This document shows positions 49,150 to 57,578 of a DNA stretch of 64,000 nt, one piece after another. Source of the DNA: Neomegalonema perideroedes DSM 15528. Lineage in GTDB: Bacteria > Pseudomonadota > Alphaproteobacteria > Rhodobacterales > Rhodobacteraceae. The stretch is from the NCBI RefSeq assembly GCF_000374145.1, contig NZ_KB893653.1, positions 692,510-756,509 of the forward strand, written 5' to 3'. Within the stretch, counting starts at the first letter, position 1; the number at the start of each line of letters is the position of its first letter. The notes below the pieces were generated by a model. The model was not told the DNA's origin. It was given only the letters and a program-made list of their open reading frames with translations, and did no database searches. The translations under genes and the position numbers were made by a program.

Positions 49150-49457
49150 GAGCTCGTAGCTCAGTCGGTAGAGCAACTGACTTTTGTCTATGGGAGCCCG
49201 CTTCGGAAACGGGGCGGTGAACAGGCGTCAAATTCGGGGAACCCCTCCGCGTCACGGCGAAGGCGATCCCGAGCCAAGCCCAGACCCTCATCAGGTTTGG
49301 GAAGGTGTAGAGGCCAGACGGCGCCCGCCTTCAATCCCTCAGGGGATCAGGCGAAGGGATGGTCCAGACCACGAACCCCGGAAGACTCCGGGGGCGGCGA
49401 AAGCCGAAGTGGGAGGTAATCAGTGGGTCCCGGGTTCGAGTCCCGGCGAGCTCACCA
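49150..49457 (+). tRNA. tRNA-Lys (UUU) interrupted by a group I intron; exons 49150-49184 and 49417-49457
   Basis: Exon 1 gives acceptor GAGCTCG, D-arm GCTC/GAGC, anticodon stem ACTGA and loop CTTT. Exon 2 gives TAA, stem TCAGT, variable GGGTC, T-arm CCGGG/CCCGG, acceptor CGAGCTC, discriminator A and encoded CCA. Joined, they form a 76-base tRNA with anticodon UUU. The break lies between anticodon positions 35 and 36, placed there because a group I intron must end in G (49416). Without splicing this tRNA cannot work. Confidence 0.95.
49185..49416 (+). ncRNA. group I (IC3-like) self-splicing-type intron in tRNA-Lys(UUU)
   Basis: The 232-base intron shows the full group I core. P1: exon CUUU (49181-49184) with GGAG (49193-49196), a G-U pair at the splice site. 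P3: GGCG/CGCC (49224-49227, 49322-49325) plus UC/GA (49228-49229, 49317-49318). P4: TCGGG/CCCGA (49234-49238, 49268-49272). P6: CCCA/TGGG (49279-49282, 49298-49301). P7: GGCCA/TGGTC (49312-49316, 49360-49364). P8: CGCCT/AGGCG (49326-49330, 49349-49353). P9 region: CCAC/GTGG (49369-49372, 49409-49412), CCCCGG/CCGGGG, and a GAAA-capped stem (49395-49406). AAATTCGG, CCGAGCCAAGC and GTGTAGAG match the P, Q and R elements of the Azoarcus tRNA-Ile intron as I recall it. It has no ORF. The 3' end is G49416. Confidence 0.93.
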
Positions 49458-49524
49458 AACCGAAGCTTTCTTCTGAGGACGACGACGCGCGGAGCTCCCT
49501 TCCCCGCGGGGGAAAGGGCGGGGC

Positions 49525-50040
49525 TCATTCCCGGATCACGATTCGTCCGCGCGGCGACCAGCGCCGCAAAATCCATTCGAGATCCGCCCTTTTGAAGGCG
49601 AGACATCCCGCCGTGGGGCGCCTCGGGCGCCGATGCAGATGCAGAAACACCGCGCTGCCCGCGCCCGGCTCGACGGGATCGCGGTTATGGTCGAGGACGC
49701 CGACCAGATCATACATCCGGTCTCCGCGCCGCATCCGCTCCGCCGAGAAGCGGTTTTCGCGGCGCAGATCGTTATAAGCGGGGTCTCGCGGATCGTCGGA
49801 CCAGCGCATCCACGGCAGAATCGGGAGCCAGCCCTTGAGCGGCTTGGGGCCGGGGCGGTCGGGACGCCGGCGAACCGCCTCCAGCCGCCAGATTCCCGCC
49901 GGAGTCGCGCCGTCGCCTTCGCGCTTTTGGGCGGCGGGCTTGATTCCGCCGCGCCCGACGGAGCAAGTCAGCCGCCGCCCCCGGAAGCGCGCCACGCCGC
50001 GCCGGTCCACGACGAGATCCGCGAAGCCGGGGGATTTCAC
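49525..50040 (-). CDS. L,D-transpeptidase (YkuD-domain) family protein
   Basis: A 171-residue protein starting with GTG that overlaps the ubiG stop by GTGA. The catalytic motif appears as [18 protein letters not shown] near 132-149, with the His and the nucleophile Cys144 of the HxxxxxxTxGC pattern. Earlier sections (GDGATPAGIWRLEAV, YDLVGVLDHN) match the ErfK/YkuD-like subgroup without a signal peptide. The lack of an export signal is odd for a wall enzyme; a cytosolic relative or an unrecognised export route is possible. Confidence 0.82.
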   Translation of the reverse strand: MKSPGFADLVVDRRGVARFRGRRLTCSVGRGGIKPAAQKREGDGATPAGIWRLEAVRRRPDRPGPKPLKGWLPILPWMRWSDDPRDPAYNDLRRENRFSAERMRRGDRMYDLVGVLDHNRDPVEPGAGSAVFLHLHRRPRRPTAGCLAFKRADLEWILRRWSPRGRIVIRE

Positions 50041-50840
50041 GGCGCGAGGGCTCCGGGGGCGTCCTCGATGAGCAAGGCCGCCGCGGGCTTCACGGCGGCG
50101 GCGGCGTAATTGCAGCTCAGATCGCGCGGATCGCGCCGCCAGGAATCGCGGAAGGGCGAATAGACGAAGCCCGAAACATCCGCCGTCTCCAGACCCGCGA
50201 CGATGAAGGCGGCGTCCAGCTCGACGGGATTGACGAATTTGCGCCAGTCGTGAGTCCCGCGCGGCAGCCAGCGCAGCAGATATTCCGCCCCCACGATGGC
50301 CATGGCGAAGCTCTGCGGCGTGCGGGCGAGCGTCGAGGCGACGAGAATCCCGCCGGGCCTGACGACCTCGGCGCAGGATTTCACGAAATCCGCGAGATGC
50401 GCCACATGCTCGACCACCTCAAGGCAGACCACGGCGTCGAAAAGCTCGCCCGCTTCGGCCAGAGCCTCCACCGTCCCGGCGCGGTAGTCGATCTCCAGCC
50501 CCATGCGCTCGGCGTGGAGTCTGGCCACGGGGATGTTGCGCTCGGCGGCGTCCACGCCCACGACCTGAGCGCCCATCCGCGCCAGAGGCTCCGAGAGCAG
50601 CCCGCCGCCGCAGCCCACGTCGAGGATCCGCAGGCCCTCCAGAGCGCGCGGCGCTTGGGGATCGCGGTCGAACTGGCCGCAGATCTGGTCCCGGACGTAA
50701 TCCAGCCGCACCGGATTCATCTTATGCAGAGGCCGGAAAGGCCCCGTCGGATCCCACCAGCTTTCGGCCATGCGCGAGAATTTTTCGATCTCCTGCGGAT
50801 CGGCGCTGGAGGCGTCCTGAGGGTGTCGCAGGGCCGTCAT
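50037..50840 (-). CDS. ubiG: bifunctional 2-polyprenyl-6-hydroxyphenol methylase / 3-demethylubiquinol 3-O-methyltransferase
   Basis: A 267-residue class I SAM methyltransferase acting in ubiquinone synthesis. The N-terminal IEKFSRMAESWWDPTGPFRPLHKMNPVR stretch is diagnostic of UbiG. The SAM loop ILDVGCGGGLLSEPLARMGA lies near 73-92, followed by VVGVDAAERNI and VCLEVVEHV. It overlaps the L,D-transpeptidase gene and is divergent from pip, with 62 bases between starts. Confidence 0.95.
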   Translation of the reverse strand: MTALRHPQDASSADPQEIEKFSRMAESWWDPTGPFRPLHKMNPVRLDYVRDQICGQFDRDPQAPRALEGLRILDVGCGGGLLSEPLARMGAQVVGVDAAERNIPVARLHAERMGLEIDYRAGTVEALAEAGELFDAVVCLEVVEHVAHLADFVKSCAEVVRPGGILVASTLARTPQSFAMAIVGAEYLLRWLPRGTHDWRKFVNPVELDAAFIVAGLETADVSGFVYSPFRDSWRRDPRDLSCNYAAAAVKPAAALLIEDAPGALAP

Positions 50841-50902
50841 GAGGCTGTCCTTCCGTGGTTCGGTCGGTATAAGGGGGCTTCCGCCCCCTGCCGGAGAGCG
50901 CG

Positions 50903-51865
50903 ATGATCCTCGCCCGTTCGCTGCACCCGCCCGTCGAGCCCTACGCCGTCCATCGGCTGAAGGTCTCGGATCTGCATGAGATATATGTCGAGGAATGCGG
51001 CGACCCGCAAGCGCCCGCCGTCCTGACTCTGCATGGCGGGCCGGGGGCGGGGACCAATCCGCTGATGCGGCGCTTCTTCGATCCGCGCAAACATCGCGTT
51101 GTGCTCTTCGACCAGCGCGGCTGCGGGCGCTCGACGCCTCTGGCGGAGGTGCGCGAAAACACCACCTGGGATCTCGTGGCGGACATCGAGCGCATTCGCG
51201 CGCATCTCGGAATTGAAACTTGGGCGCTCTTCGGGGGCTCCTGGGGCTCGACTCTGGCGCTGGCCTACGCCGAGACCCATCCGGAGCGGGTGCGGGCGAT
51301 GATCCTGCGCGGGATCTTCCTGCTGCGCCAAAGCGAGCTGGATTGGTTTTACGGCGGCGGAGCGGCTCATGTCTGGCCGGAGAACTGGGCGCGGCTGCTG
51401 GCGCCCATCCCGCTTGAGGAGCGCCATGATCTGGTCGGCGCCTATTATAAGCGCCTCATGGCTCCGGATTCGGAGGAGCGGCGGCTTTGCGCCCATCTCT
51501 GGGGGCAATGGGAGAGCTCGACCATCGCCTTGCGTCCGCCGCCGCCGCATTCCGCGCCGAATCTCTTCAACGCCCATGCTCTGGCCTTCGCCCGCATCGA
51601 GGCGCATTATTTCGTCCATGGCGGATTCCTCCGCGAGGACGGCCAATTGCTCAAAGACGCCGGACGCCTCGCCGGGATTCCCGGCGTGATCGTGCAGGGG
51701 CGCTACGACATGATCACGCCGCCCGTCAGCGCCTTCGACCTCAAGGCGGCTTGGCCGCGCGCCCGGCTGATCGTCGCGCCGGAGGCGGGCCACGCCGTCA
51801 GCGAGCCGGGGATCGCCTCGGCTCTGCTGGAGGCGGTGGAGGATCTCGCCGCCGGGCGGCTCTGA
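50903..51865 (+). CDS. pip: proline iminopeptidase
   Basis: A 320-residue alpha/beta-hydrolase cleaving N-terminal proline. The oxyanion region HGGPGAGTNP, the DQRGCGRSTP stretch, the nucleophile elbow GGSWGSTLALAYAE (Ser near residue 113), the acid region QGRYDMITPP and the catalytic His in EAGHAVSEPG identify the family, whose usual length is about 315. GGAGAG precedes the ATG. Confidence 0.94.
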   Translation: MILARSLHPPVEPYAVHRLKVSDLHEIYVEECGDPQAPAVLTLHGGPGAGTNPLMRRFFDPRKHRVVLFDQRGCGRSTPLAEVRENTTWDLVADIERIRAHLGIETWALFGGSWGSTLALAYAETHPERVRAMILRGIFLLRQSELDWFYGGGAAHVWPENWARLLAPIPLEERHDLVGAYYKRLMAPDSEERRLCAHLWGQWESSTIALRPPPPHSAPNLFNAHALAFARIEAHYFVHGGFLREDGQLLKDAGRLAGIPGVIVQGRYDMITPPVSAFDLKAAWPRARLIVAPEAGHAVSEPGIASALLEAVEDLAAGRL

Positions 51866-51903
51866 GGGGGCGGGCGCTCCGCCCCCCCCGCTCGTCAGGC
51901 GGG

Positions 51904-52914
51904 TCAGCTCCGGGCGATGCTGGAGATCTCCCGCAATTCGATGTGCTGCGGCTTCGGAGTCCCGGCGGCGTGGAAGAAGATCCTGTCGTGTGGGGCGGCC
52001 TCTTGAGATCCTAAGGCGCCGCTCAGGGAGAGAAGAGGCTTGGAGCCCCAGAGCGCCACGAAAAACTGCGACGCCTTCCCGAGGATGTTTTCAGTGCGAT
52101 GACAGCTCACCTCGATGGCGCTGCCCTTGGAGAGGCTTTTCAAACAATAGGAGTCGGGGCCGATCTTGAGGTCGATCAGATCGCCTGTGAGCGTTCTGCC
52201 GCCCCAGAGGACCACCTTGTCGAAGCTGGACAGATCTTCGATGAGCCCGGAGGTTCTCTTATAATCCTGATCGGGGATGCTTCCGAAGAATTTTTCGACG
52301 AAGCCTTTGCTTTTTTCCTGACTCAGGCAGATTTCGAGAACGGCCGTCAGGAATTTCTCGCCTGATCTCGCATATTTCTGATCGCCGAGGAATTTATCCA
52401 AATCCTTGCTGGTGATGACGTCTGGATTTTCGGCGATGTTCTGAGGGATTTCCAGATTCTTATTGCAGAAAATCACCCGGCATATTCTTTTTTTGGGAAT
52501 CGAAGCCCCTTTCGATTCAAGATAGCCGCATAAAGCGTCAAGCTTCCTGTGATTCTTCCGAAGAGGATTTTCATGGGGGACTATGGATTTATTATATCTT
52601 TCCTGAACCCATTGATCGCCGTCGATCTTCAGTCTTCCGGACCAATTCTTGATTTCAATGGCGCTGATCTGCTTTTGCGAGATGACGATCAGGTCGATCT
52701 CGAAGCGTTTCTGGTTGGGATGGCGCGGATCGCTCGGGACTCTCTTGGAGGAGGAAATGCTCGCCGATTTTAAATCCACCCTCTTCGCGACGAGGGATTG
52801 CAGCATCTCCTCAGCCTCGCGCCCCGCCTTCACCTCAAGACGCTCAGGATTGATCTGGGATTTTGAGATCTCTTTCCAGAATTCTATGCGGCGTTTTTGA
52901 TTATTGGTGAGCAT
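51904..52914 (-). CDS. NERD (nuclease-related) domain protein in an AT-richer patch
   Basis: A 336-residue protein. Residues 25-130 fit the NERD domain, a PD-(D/E)xK nuclease-like fold: KAGREAEEML, FEIDLIVIS with Asp74, then SAIEIKNWSG with the E87-x-K89 core. The remaining 200 residues include a helical part and a C-terminal beta-rich part that I do not recognise. Base composition and codon choice (many AAA, TTT and ATT codons) differ sharply from neighbours, pointing to recent transfer. A defence or DNA-processing role is possible but unproven. Confidence 0.75.
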   Translation of the reverse strand: MLTNNQKRRIEFWKEISKSQINPERLEVKAGREAEEMLQSLVAKRVDLKSASISSSKRVPSDPRHPNQKRFEIDLIVISQKQISAIEIKNWSGRLKIDGDQWVQERYNKSIVPHENPLRKNHRKLDALCGYLESKGASIPKKRICRVIFCNKNLEIPQNIAENPDVITSKDLDKFLGDQKYARSGEKFLTAVLEICLSQEKSKGFVEKFFGSIPDQDYKRTSGLIEDLSSFDKVVLWGGRTLTGDLIDLKIGPDSYCLKSLSKGSAIEVSCHRTENILGKASQFFVALWGSKPLLSLSGALGSQEAAPHDRIFFHAAGTPKPQHIELREISSIARS

Positions 52915-52958
52915 TTCTTGGAGAATTCCCGTATATAGCCCTGATTTTTCTGAATTAA

Positions 52959-53114
52959 CTATGAAAACATGATTGAAGAATTAAGCATATCCGCGTATGT
53001 TTTTAAAATCCGAAGATCAATCCGATTGATTTTCTTGAAGTTCGACCTGAGGCGGGTTCTCGGGGAAATCGCCTCCTGAAGCCTGAGCGCATTGAAATCC
53101 GCTCTCTTCGACAT
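52959..53114 (-). CDS. possible 51-residue protein upstream of the NERD gene
   Basis: A frame starting MSKRADFNALRLQEAIS and rich in Arg, Lys, Ile and Asn, on the same strand and 44 bases before the NERD gene. CGGAG lies about 8 bases upstream of the ATG. It shares the AT-richer composition of the NERD gene. It is too short and featureless to be sure it is coding. Confidence 0.3.
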   Translation of the reverse strand: MSKRADFNALRLQEAISPRTRLRSNFKKINRIDLRILKTYADMLNSSIMFS

Positions 53115-53263
53115 GATAAGCTCCGTGGGGAGGCCGCGCGCGAGGAGGCGCGCAGGCTTGCGGCGGAGCTCTCCGATTCGCACTTGCCAGAGGGCCGCGA
53201 ATTTCCGAGTTTGCGGGCCGTTTCGGTCTCGTCCCCATCCTCCTGCTTGCTGTGGAGCCCCCC

Positions 53264-54067
53264 ATGACCTCGCCCGCCCCCTCGCCTGCTCCGACGCCTG
53301 CTCCGGCGCCCGCCTTTCCGGCTTCTCCGGCGGGCGCCGCGCCCGAGGCCGCTCCGGTTCTCTGGCCGCGCGTTCTGCTCAAGCTTTCCGGCGAGGCTCT
53401 GGCGGGGCCTCAGGGCTACGGCCTGCATCAGCAGACCCTCGACGATCTGGCGCAGCAGGTCAAAGCCGCCCATCAGCGCGGAGTCCAGCTGTGCCTCGTG
53501 GTGGGGGGCGGCAACATCTTCCGGGGGCTCTCCGGCGCCGCCAACGGCATGGAGCGCGCATCCGCCGATTATATGGGCATGCTCGCCACGGTGCTGAACG
53601 CTCTGGCCATGCAGAACGCCCTTGAGAAGGCCGGTCTGGAGACGCGCGTGCTCTCGGCCATTCCCATGGAGGCCGTCTGCGAGCCCTATATCCGCCGCCG
53701 GGCTCTGCGCCATCTGGAGAAGGGGCGCGTGGTCATCTTCGCGGCGGGCACGGGAAACCCCTTCTTCACCACGGATTCCGGCGCGGCTCTGCGCGCCATC
53801 GAAATGGGCTGCGGCGCTCTGCTCAAGGGCACGCAGGTGGATGGAGTCTATGATTCCGATCCGCGCAAGAATCCTGACGCGGTCCGTTACGAGCGCGTCG
53901 GCTACGACGAGGTTCTCGCGAAGAACCTCAACGTGATGGACGCGACGGCCATCGCCCTGGCCCGGGACAACGCCCTGCCGGTGGTGGTCTTCGACCTGCA
54001 CGCCCCCGGCGCCCTTGCGGAGGTCTTGTCCGGCAAGGGAAAATTCACCATTGTGGAGGAGCGTTAG
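53264..54067 (+). CDS. pyrH: uridylate kinase
   Basis: Phosphorylates UMP to UDP in the cytoplasm. The ATG at 53264 (a GTG 12 bases upstream is also in frame) gives 267 residues. The catalytic body starts only near residue 35 with [13 protein letters not shown]; before it lies a Pro/Ala-rich extension uncommon in PyrH. Other signatures are [28 protein letters not shown] and [12 protein letters not shown]. It heads the pyrH-frr-uppS-cdsA-dxr run; rpsB and tsf, which often precede it, are not here. Confidence 0.95.
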   Translation: MTSPAPSPAPTPAPAPAFPASPAGAAPEAAPVLWPRVLLKLSGEALAGPQGYGLHQQTLDDLAQQVKAAHQRGVQLCLVVGGGNIFRGLSGAANGMERASADYMGMLATVLNALAMQNALEKAGLETRVLSAIPMEAVCEPYIRRRALRHLEKGRVVIFAAGTGNPFFTTDSGAALRAIEMGCGALLKGTQVDGVYDSDPRKNPDAVRYERVGYDEVLAKNLNVMDATAIALARDNALPVVVFDLHAPGALAEVLSGKGKFTIVEER

Positions 54068-54096
54068 GGGGCTCGTCGCGCCCCCGCGCATAGAGC

Positions 54097-54669
54097 ATGG
54101 ATTCGCATATGTCCGACGCCGATTTCGACCTCGATCCGATCAAGCGCCGCATGGAGGGCGCGGTGGCCTCGCTGAAGCAGGAGTTCCAAACCCTGCGCAC
54201 CGGGCGCGCCGCCTCCTCGATGCTGGAGCCGATCACCGTGGACGCCTACGGCTCGCCGACGCCGATCAACCAATTGGCGAGCATCAGCGTGCCTGAGCCG
54301 CGCATGCTGGCGGTGAACGTCTGGGACCGCGGTCTGGTCGGGGCGGTGGAGAAGGCCATCCGCAACTCCGGCCTCGGGGTCAACCCGATGACGGACGGCC
54401 CGATCATCCGCATCGTCGTGCCCGAACTGAACGAGGAGCGCCGCCGCGAGCTGACCAAGGTCGCCGGCAAATACGCCGAGGCCGCCCGCGTGGCCGTGCG
54501 CAACGTGCGCCGCGACGGGATGGATCAGCTCAAGAAGGCGAAGGCCGCGGGCATGTCCGAGGACGAGCATGATCTCTGGGGCGAGGAGGTCCAGAGCCTG
54601 ACGGACGCCTTCGTCAAAAGGATCGACGAATCCCTGACGACCAAGGAAAAGGAAATCATGCAGGTCTAG
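54097..54669 (+). CDS. frr: ribosome recycling factor
   Basis: Splits post-termination ribosomes with EF-G. From the ATG at 54097 the protein has 190 residues; the ATG at 54109 would give 186, the commoner length, and neither has a decisive ribosome site. The three-helix bundle and hinge are recognisable through [40 protein letters not shown] and [17 protein letters not shown]. It lies 29 bases after pyrH and 60 before uppS. Confidence 0.95.
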   Translation: MDSHMSDADFDLDPIKRRMEGAVASLKQEFQTLRTGRAASSMLEPITVDAYGSPTPINQLASISVPEPRMLAVNVWDRGLVGAVEKAIRNSGLGVNPMTDGPIIRIVVPELNEERRRELTKVAGKYAEAARVAVRNVRRDGMDQLKKAKAAGMSEDEHDLWGEEVQSLTDAFVKRIDESLTTKEKEIMQV

Positions 54670-54729
54670 GGCTCCGGCCCGAAGCCCGCGAGTCAGGCGC
54701 CACGGGGGCGGCGCGTTAGGGAGCGAGGA

Positions 54730-55479
54730 ATGCTGAAGCTGCGCCCGCAGACGCCCTTCGCCGCAGGAGAAGGCGCGTCCTCCGCGCCCCCCCGGCATGT
54801 GGCCATCATCATGGACGGCAACGGACGCTGGGCCAAAGCGCGGGGTCTTCCGCGTCTGGCCGGCCATAAGCGCGGAGTGGACTCCGTGCGCGAGGTGGTC
54901 CGCGCCGCCGCCGAGGCGGGGGTGGGGCGGCTGACGCTCTACGCCTTCTCGACCGAGAACTGGCGCCGCCCCGAGGAGGAGGTGGCGGGGCTGATGGATC
55001 TGCTCCGCTATTATCTGCGCCATGAGGCCCGCAAGCTCGGACGCGACGGAATCCGGCTGAGGTTCATCGGAGACCGGGCGGGTCTGGCTTCGGATCTGCA
55101 AATGGCCATGGCCTCCGCTGAAGCCGTCGATTGCGCGGGCGAGCGCATGGTGCTTCAGATCGCGCTGAACTACGGCGGGCGGGCCGAGATCCTCGCGGCG
55201 GCGCGGCGTCTGGCGCGGCGGGTTGCGGAGGGCGAGCTTTGCGCCGAAAACATCGACGAAGGCGAATTCTCCGCCGCGCTGACCACCAAGGGCGATCCTG
55301 ATCCGGATCTGGTCATCCGCACCAGCGGCGAGCGGCGGATCTCGAATTTCCTGCTCTGGCAGGCGGCCTACGCGGAATATATCTTCACGCCGGTCCTCTG
55401 GCCGGATTTCGGGCGCGAGGCTTTTCTCGCCGCTCTGGAGGAATATGGCGCGCGCGAACGCCGATATGGCGGAGTCTGA
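54730..55479 (+). CDS. uppS: undecaprenyl diphosphate synthase
   Basis: Cis-prenyltransferase making the C55 lipid carrier for peptidoglycan. Of 249 residues, the catalytic Asp is D29 in IIMDGNGRWAK. The FSTENWRRP loop and the C-terminal DLVIRTSGERRISNFLLWQ motif are intact. GCGAGGA precedes the ATG. It feeds the same lipid-carrier pool used by MraY and MurG at the other end of the window. Confidence 0.95.
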   Translation: MLKLRPQTPFAAGEGASSAPPRHVAIIMDGNGRWAKARGLPRLAGHKRGVDSVREVVRAAAEAGVGRLTLYAFSTENWRRPEEEVAGLMDLLRYYLRHEARKLGRDGIRLRFIGDRAGLASDLQMAMASAEAVDCAGERMVLQIALNYGGRAEILAAARRLARRVAEGELCAENIDEGEFSAALTTKGDPDPDLVIRTSGERRISNFLLWQAAYAEYIFTPVLWPDFGREAFLAALEEYGARERRYGGV

Positions 55480-55549
55480 TGCGTCGTTTCCCCTGCGGCG
55501 GCGGGCTGCTAGGATCGCGCCGGAAACCATCAGCGAAGCAGGGAGCCCG

Positions 55550-56389
55550 ATGAGCGGCGGAATGCGGGAGAAGCTGGGCGCCGATCTGGGCGCGCGGGCG
55601 AAATCAGGCTTGGTCCTCGTGATCGCGGCGGCTCTGGCCTTGGGCTTGGGCGGCGGAACGACGGCTCTGCTGGCGGCTCTGGCGGGAGCGGCCATGGGCT
55701 GGGAATGGCGCGGGGTCTCGCTCGGGCGTCAGGAATCCGACGGGCTGGGGAGCGCGCCGCTCATGGCGGGCCTCGCGGGGGCGGCTCTGGCGACCTGGGC
55801 CTTCGGGCCTCTGGCGGGGATCGCGCTTTTGATCCTCGGCGCGGGCGTCGGGGCCTTTCTCGATCATCGGCGCGGCCTCGACTGGCGATGGGGCGTTTTG
55901 GGCGCTTCGGCCTTAGGCGCGGCGCTCTGCGCCTTCGTCTGGCTGCGCGGCGACGAGGCGGCGGGTCTGCGGACGGCGGTCTGGCTGATCGCCGTGGTCG
56001 CGGCCACCGACATCGGCGCTTGGGCGGCGGGGCGTCTGATCGGCGGGCCGAAGCTCGCGCCCAAGATCAGCCCCAAGAAGACTTGGGCCGGGCTGGCGGG
56101 CGGCGTGACGGCGGCGGCGGTCGTCGGGGCTTTGGGCTCGCTCTGGATTCCCGAAGGCGGCGCGGCGGGCCTTGCGGTCTTCGGGGCTTTGCTGGCGGTG
56201 GCGGCTCAAGGCGGAGACCTCGCGGAATCGGCCTTCAAGCGGCGCTTCGGCGTGAAGGACGCGAGCGCCCTCATTCCCGGACATGGCGGCGTGATGGACC
56301 GCGTGGACGGCCTTATGGCGGCGAGCCTCGTTCTGGCGGTGATTTCGGCGGCTTTCGGAGCGGCCTTGGGCGGGGGGGCGCTCTCATGA
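55550..56389 (+). CDS. cdsA: phosphatidate cytidylyltransferase
   Basis: Makes CDP-diacylglycerol, the precursor of phospholipids, at the inner membrane. The ATG at 55550 with CAGGGAG upstream gives 279 residues; a longer frame overlapping uppS (from 55445) is less likely. About eight hydrophobic segments precede the signature, which starts ATDIGAWAAGRLIGGPKLAP and ends SAFKRRFGVKDASALIPGHG plus GVMDRVDG. The stop overlaps dxr by ATGA. Confidence 0.93.
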   Translation: MSGGMREKLGADLGARAKSGLVLVIAAALALGLGGGTTALLAALAGAAMGWEWRGVSLGRQESDGLGSAPLMAGLAGAALATWAFGPLAGIALLILGAGVGAFLDHRRGLDWRWGVLGASALGAALCAFVWLRGDEAAGLRTAVWLIAVVAATDIGAWAAGRLIGGPKLAPKISPKKTWAGLAGGVTAAAVVGALGSLWIPEGGAAGLAVFGALLAVAAQGGDLAESAFKRRFGVKDASALIPGHGGVMDRVDGLMAASLVLAVISAAFGAALGGGALS

Positions 56390-57567
56390 CGCGCCGCCGC
56401 GTGACCTTGATGGGCTCCACCGGATCGGTCGGGGCCAACGCCGTGGACGTGATCCGCCGACGCGGCGGAGCCGAAGCCTACGAGGTCGTCGCGCTGACCG
56501 GCGGACGCAACGTCGCGCTTCTGGCCGAGCAGGCGCGGGAGCTGCGCCCGGAGCTGACGGTGATTCAGGACGAGGCCGCTTATCCGGCGCTGCAGGAGGC
56601 TCTGGCGGGCGAGGGCCTGCGCCTCGCGGCGGGCGACGAGGCCGTGGAGGCCGCGGGCGGGATGCCCGCGGATTGGCGTCTGGCGGCCATCGTGGGGGCG
56701 GCGGGTCTGCGGCCTTCCGTGGCGGCGGCGCGGGCGGGGGGCGTTTTGGCCCTCGCCAATAAGGAATGTCTGGTCGCGGCGGGCGAGGCCTTCCTCGCGG
56801 CGGTGGCGCAGGGGGGCGGCGCGCTGATTCCGGTGGATTCCGAACATAGCGCCCTGTTTCAGATCTTCGAAGGCGACCAGCTCAAGGCGGTGGACCGGCT
56901 GATCGTCACGGCTTCGGGCGGGCCTTTCCGCTCATGGAGCCGCGAGCGCATGGAGGCCGCCACGCCCGAGCAGGCGGCGGCGCATCCGAATTGGTCCATG
57001 GGGCTGAAGATCTCGGTGGATTCGGCCAGCCTCTTCAATAAGGCGCTGGAGGTCATCGAGGCGGCGCGGCTTTTTCCGGTGCGTCCCGATCAGATCGAGG
57101 TCGTGGTCCATCCGCAATCCGTCGTGCATGCGATGGTGGGCTATGCGGACGGGTCGGTTCTGGCCCATCTCGGGGCGCCGGACATGCGCACCCCCATCGC
57201 CTACGCCCTCGGCTGGCCGGAGCGCATTCCCGCCCCGACGCCGAAGCTCGATTTCGCCGCCCTCTCGCGGCTGGATTTCGAAGCCCCCGACGAGGCGCGC
57301 TTTCCGGCTCTGCGCCTCGCGCGGGAGGCTCTGGAGGCGGGGGGGCTCGCGCCCTGCGCTCTGAACGGCGCCAAAGAGGCCGCGCTGGAGGCCTTTCTTG
57401 AGCGCCGCATCGGCTTTCTCGACATGGCCGCCGCCGTGGAGGCGACTCTGGAGGCCCTTGCGCCGGGCGGCGAGGCCTACGATTTGCAGGACGTCTTCGC
57501 CATGGACGCCCGCGCCCGCCGCTTCGCCGCGGATTGGACCCACGACCATCGCCGCGCCTTCGCCTGA
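56386..57567 (+). CDS. dxr: 1-deoxy-D-xylulose 5-phosphate reductoisomerase
   Basis: Second step of the MEP isoprenoid pathway, NADPH-dependent. The 393-residue protein has the nucleotide loop LMGSTGSVGANAVDVIRR at the N-terminus, LANKECLVAAGE, the metal motif PVDSEHSALFQ near 147-157, the flexible loop ASGGPFRSW, and NWSMGLKISVDSASLFNK. It overlaps cdsA by 4 bases and is 11 bases from the rseP start. Its product supplies the UppS substrate. Confidence 0.96.
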   Translation: MTRRRVTLMGSTGSVGANAVDVIRRRGGAEAYEVVALTGGRNVALLAEQARELRPELTVIQDEAAYPALQEALAGEGLRLAAGDEAVEAAGGMPADWRLAAIVGAAGLRPSVAAARAGGVLALANKECLVAAGEAFLAAVAQGGGALIPVDSEHSALFQIFEGDQLKAVDRLIVTASGGPFRSWSRERMEAATPEQAAAHPNWSMGLKISVDSASLFNKALEVIEAARLFPVRPDQIEVVVHPQSVVHAMVGYADGSVLAHLGAPDMRTPIAYALGWPERIPAPTPKLDFAALSRLDFEAPDEARFPALRLAREALEAGGLAPCALNGAKEAALEAFLERRIGFLDMAAAVEATLEALAPGGEAYDLQDVFAMDARARRFAADWTHDHRRAFA

Positions 57568-57578
57568 AAGGGATTCCT

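Noticed and set aside
49185-49416. Insertion sequence or pseudogene break in tRNA-Lys
   Set aside because: There are no inverted ends, no ORF and no target duplication. The exons join to a perfect tRNA and the insert folds as a group I core.
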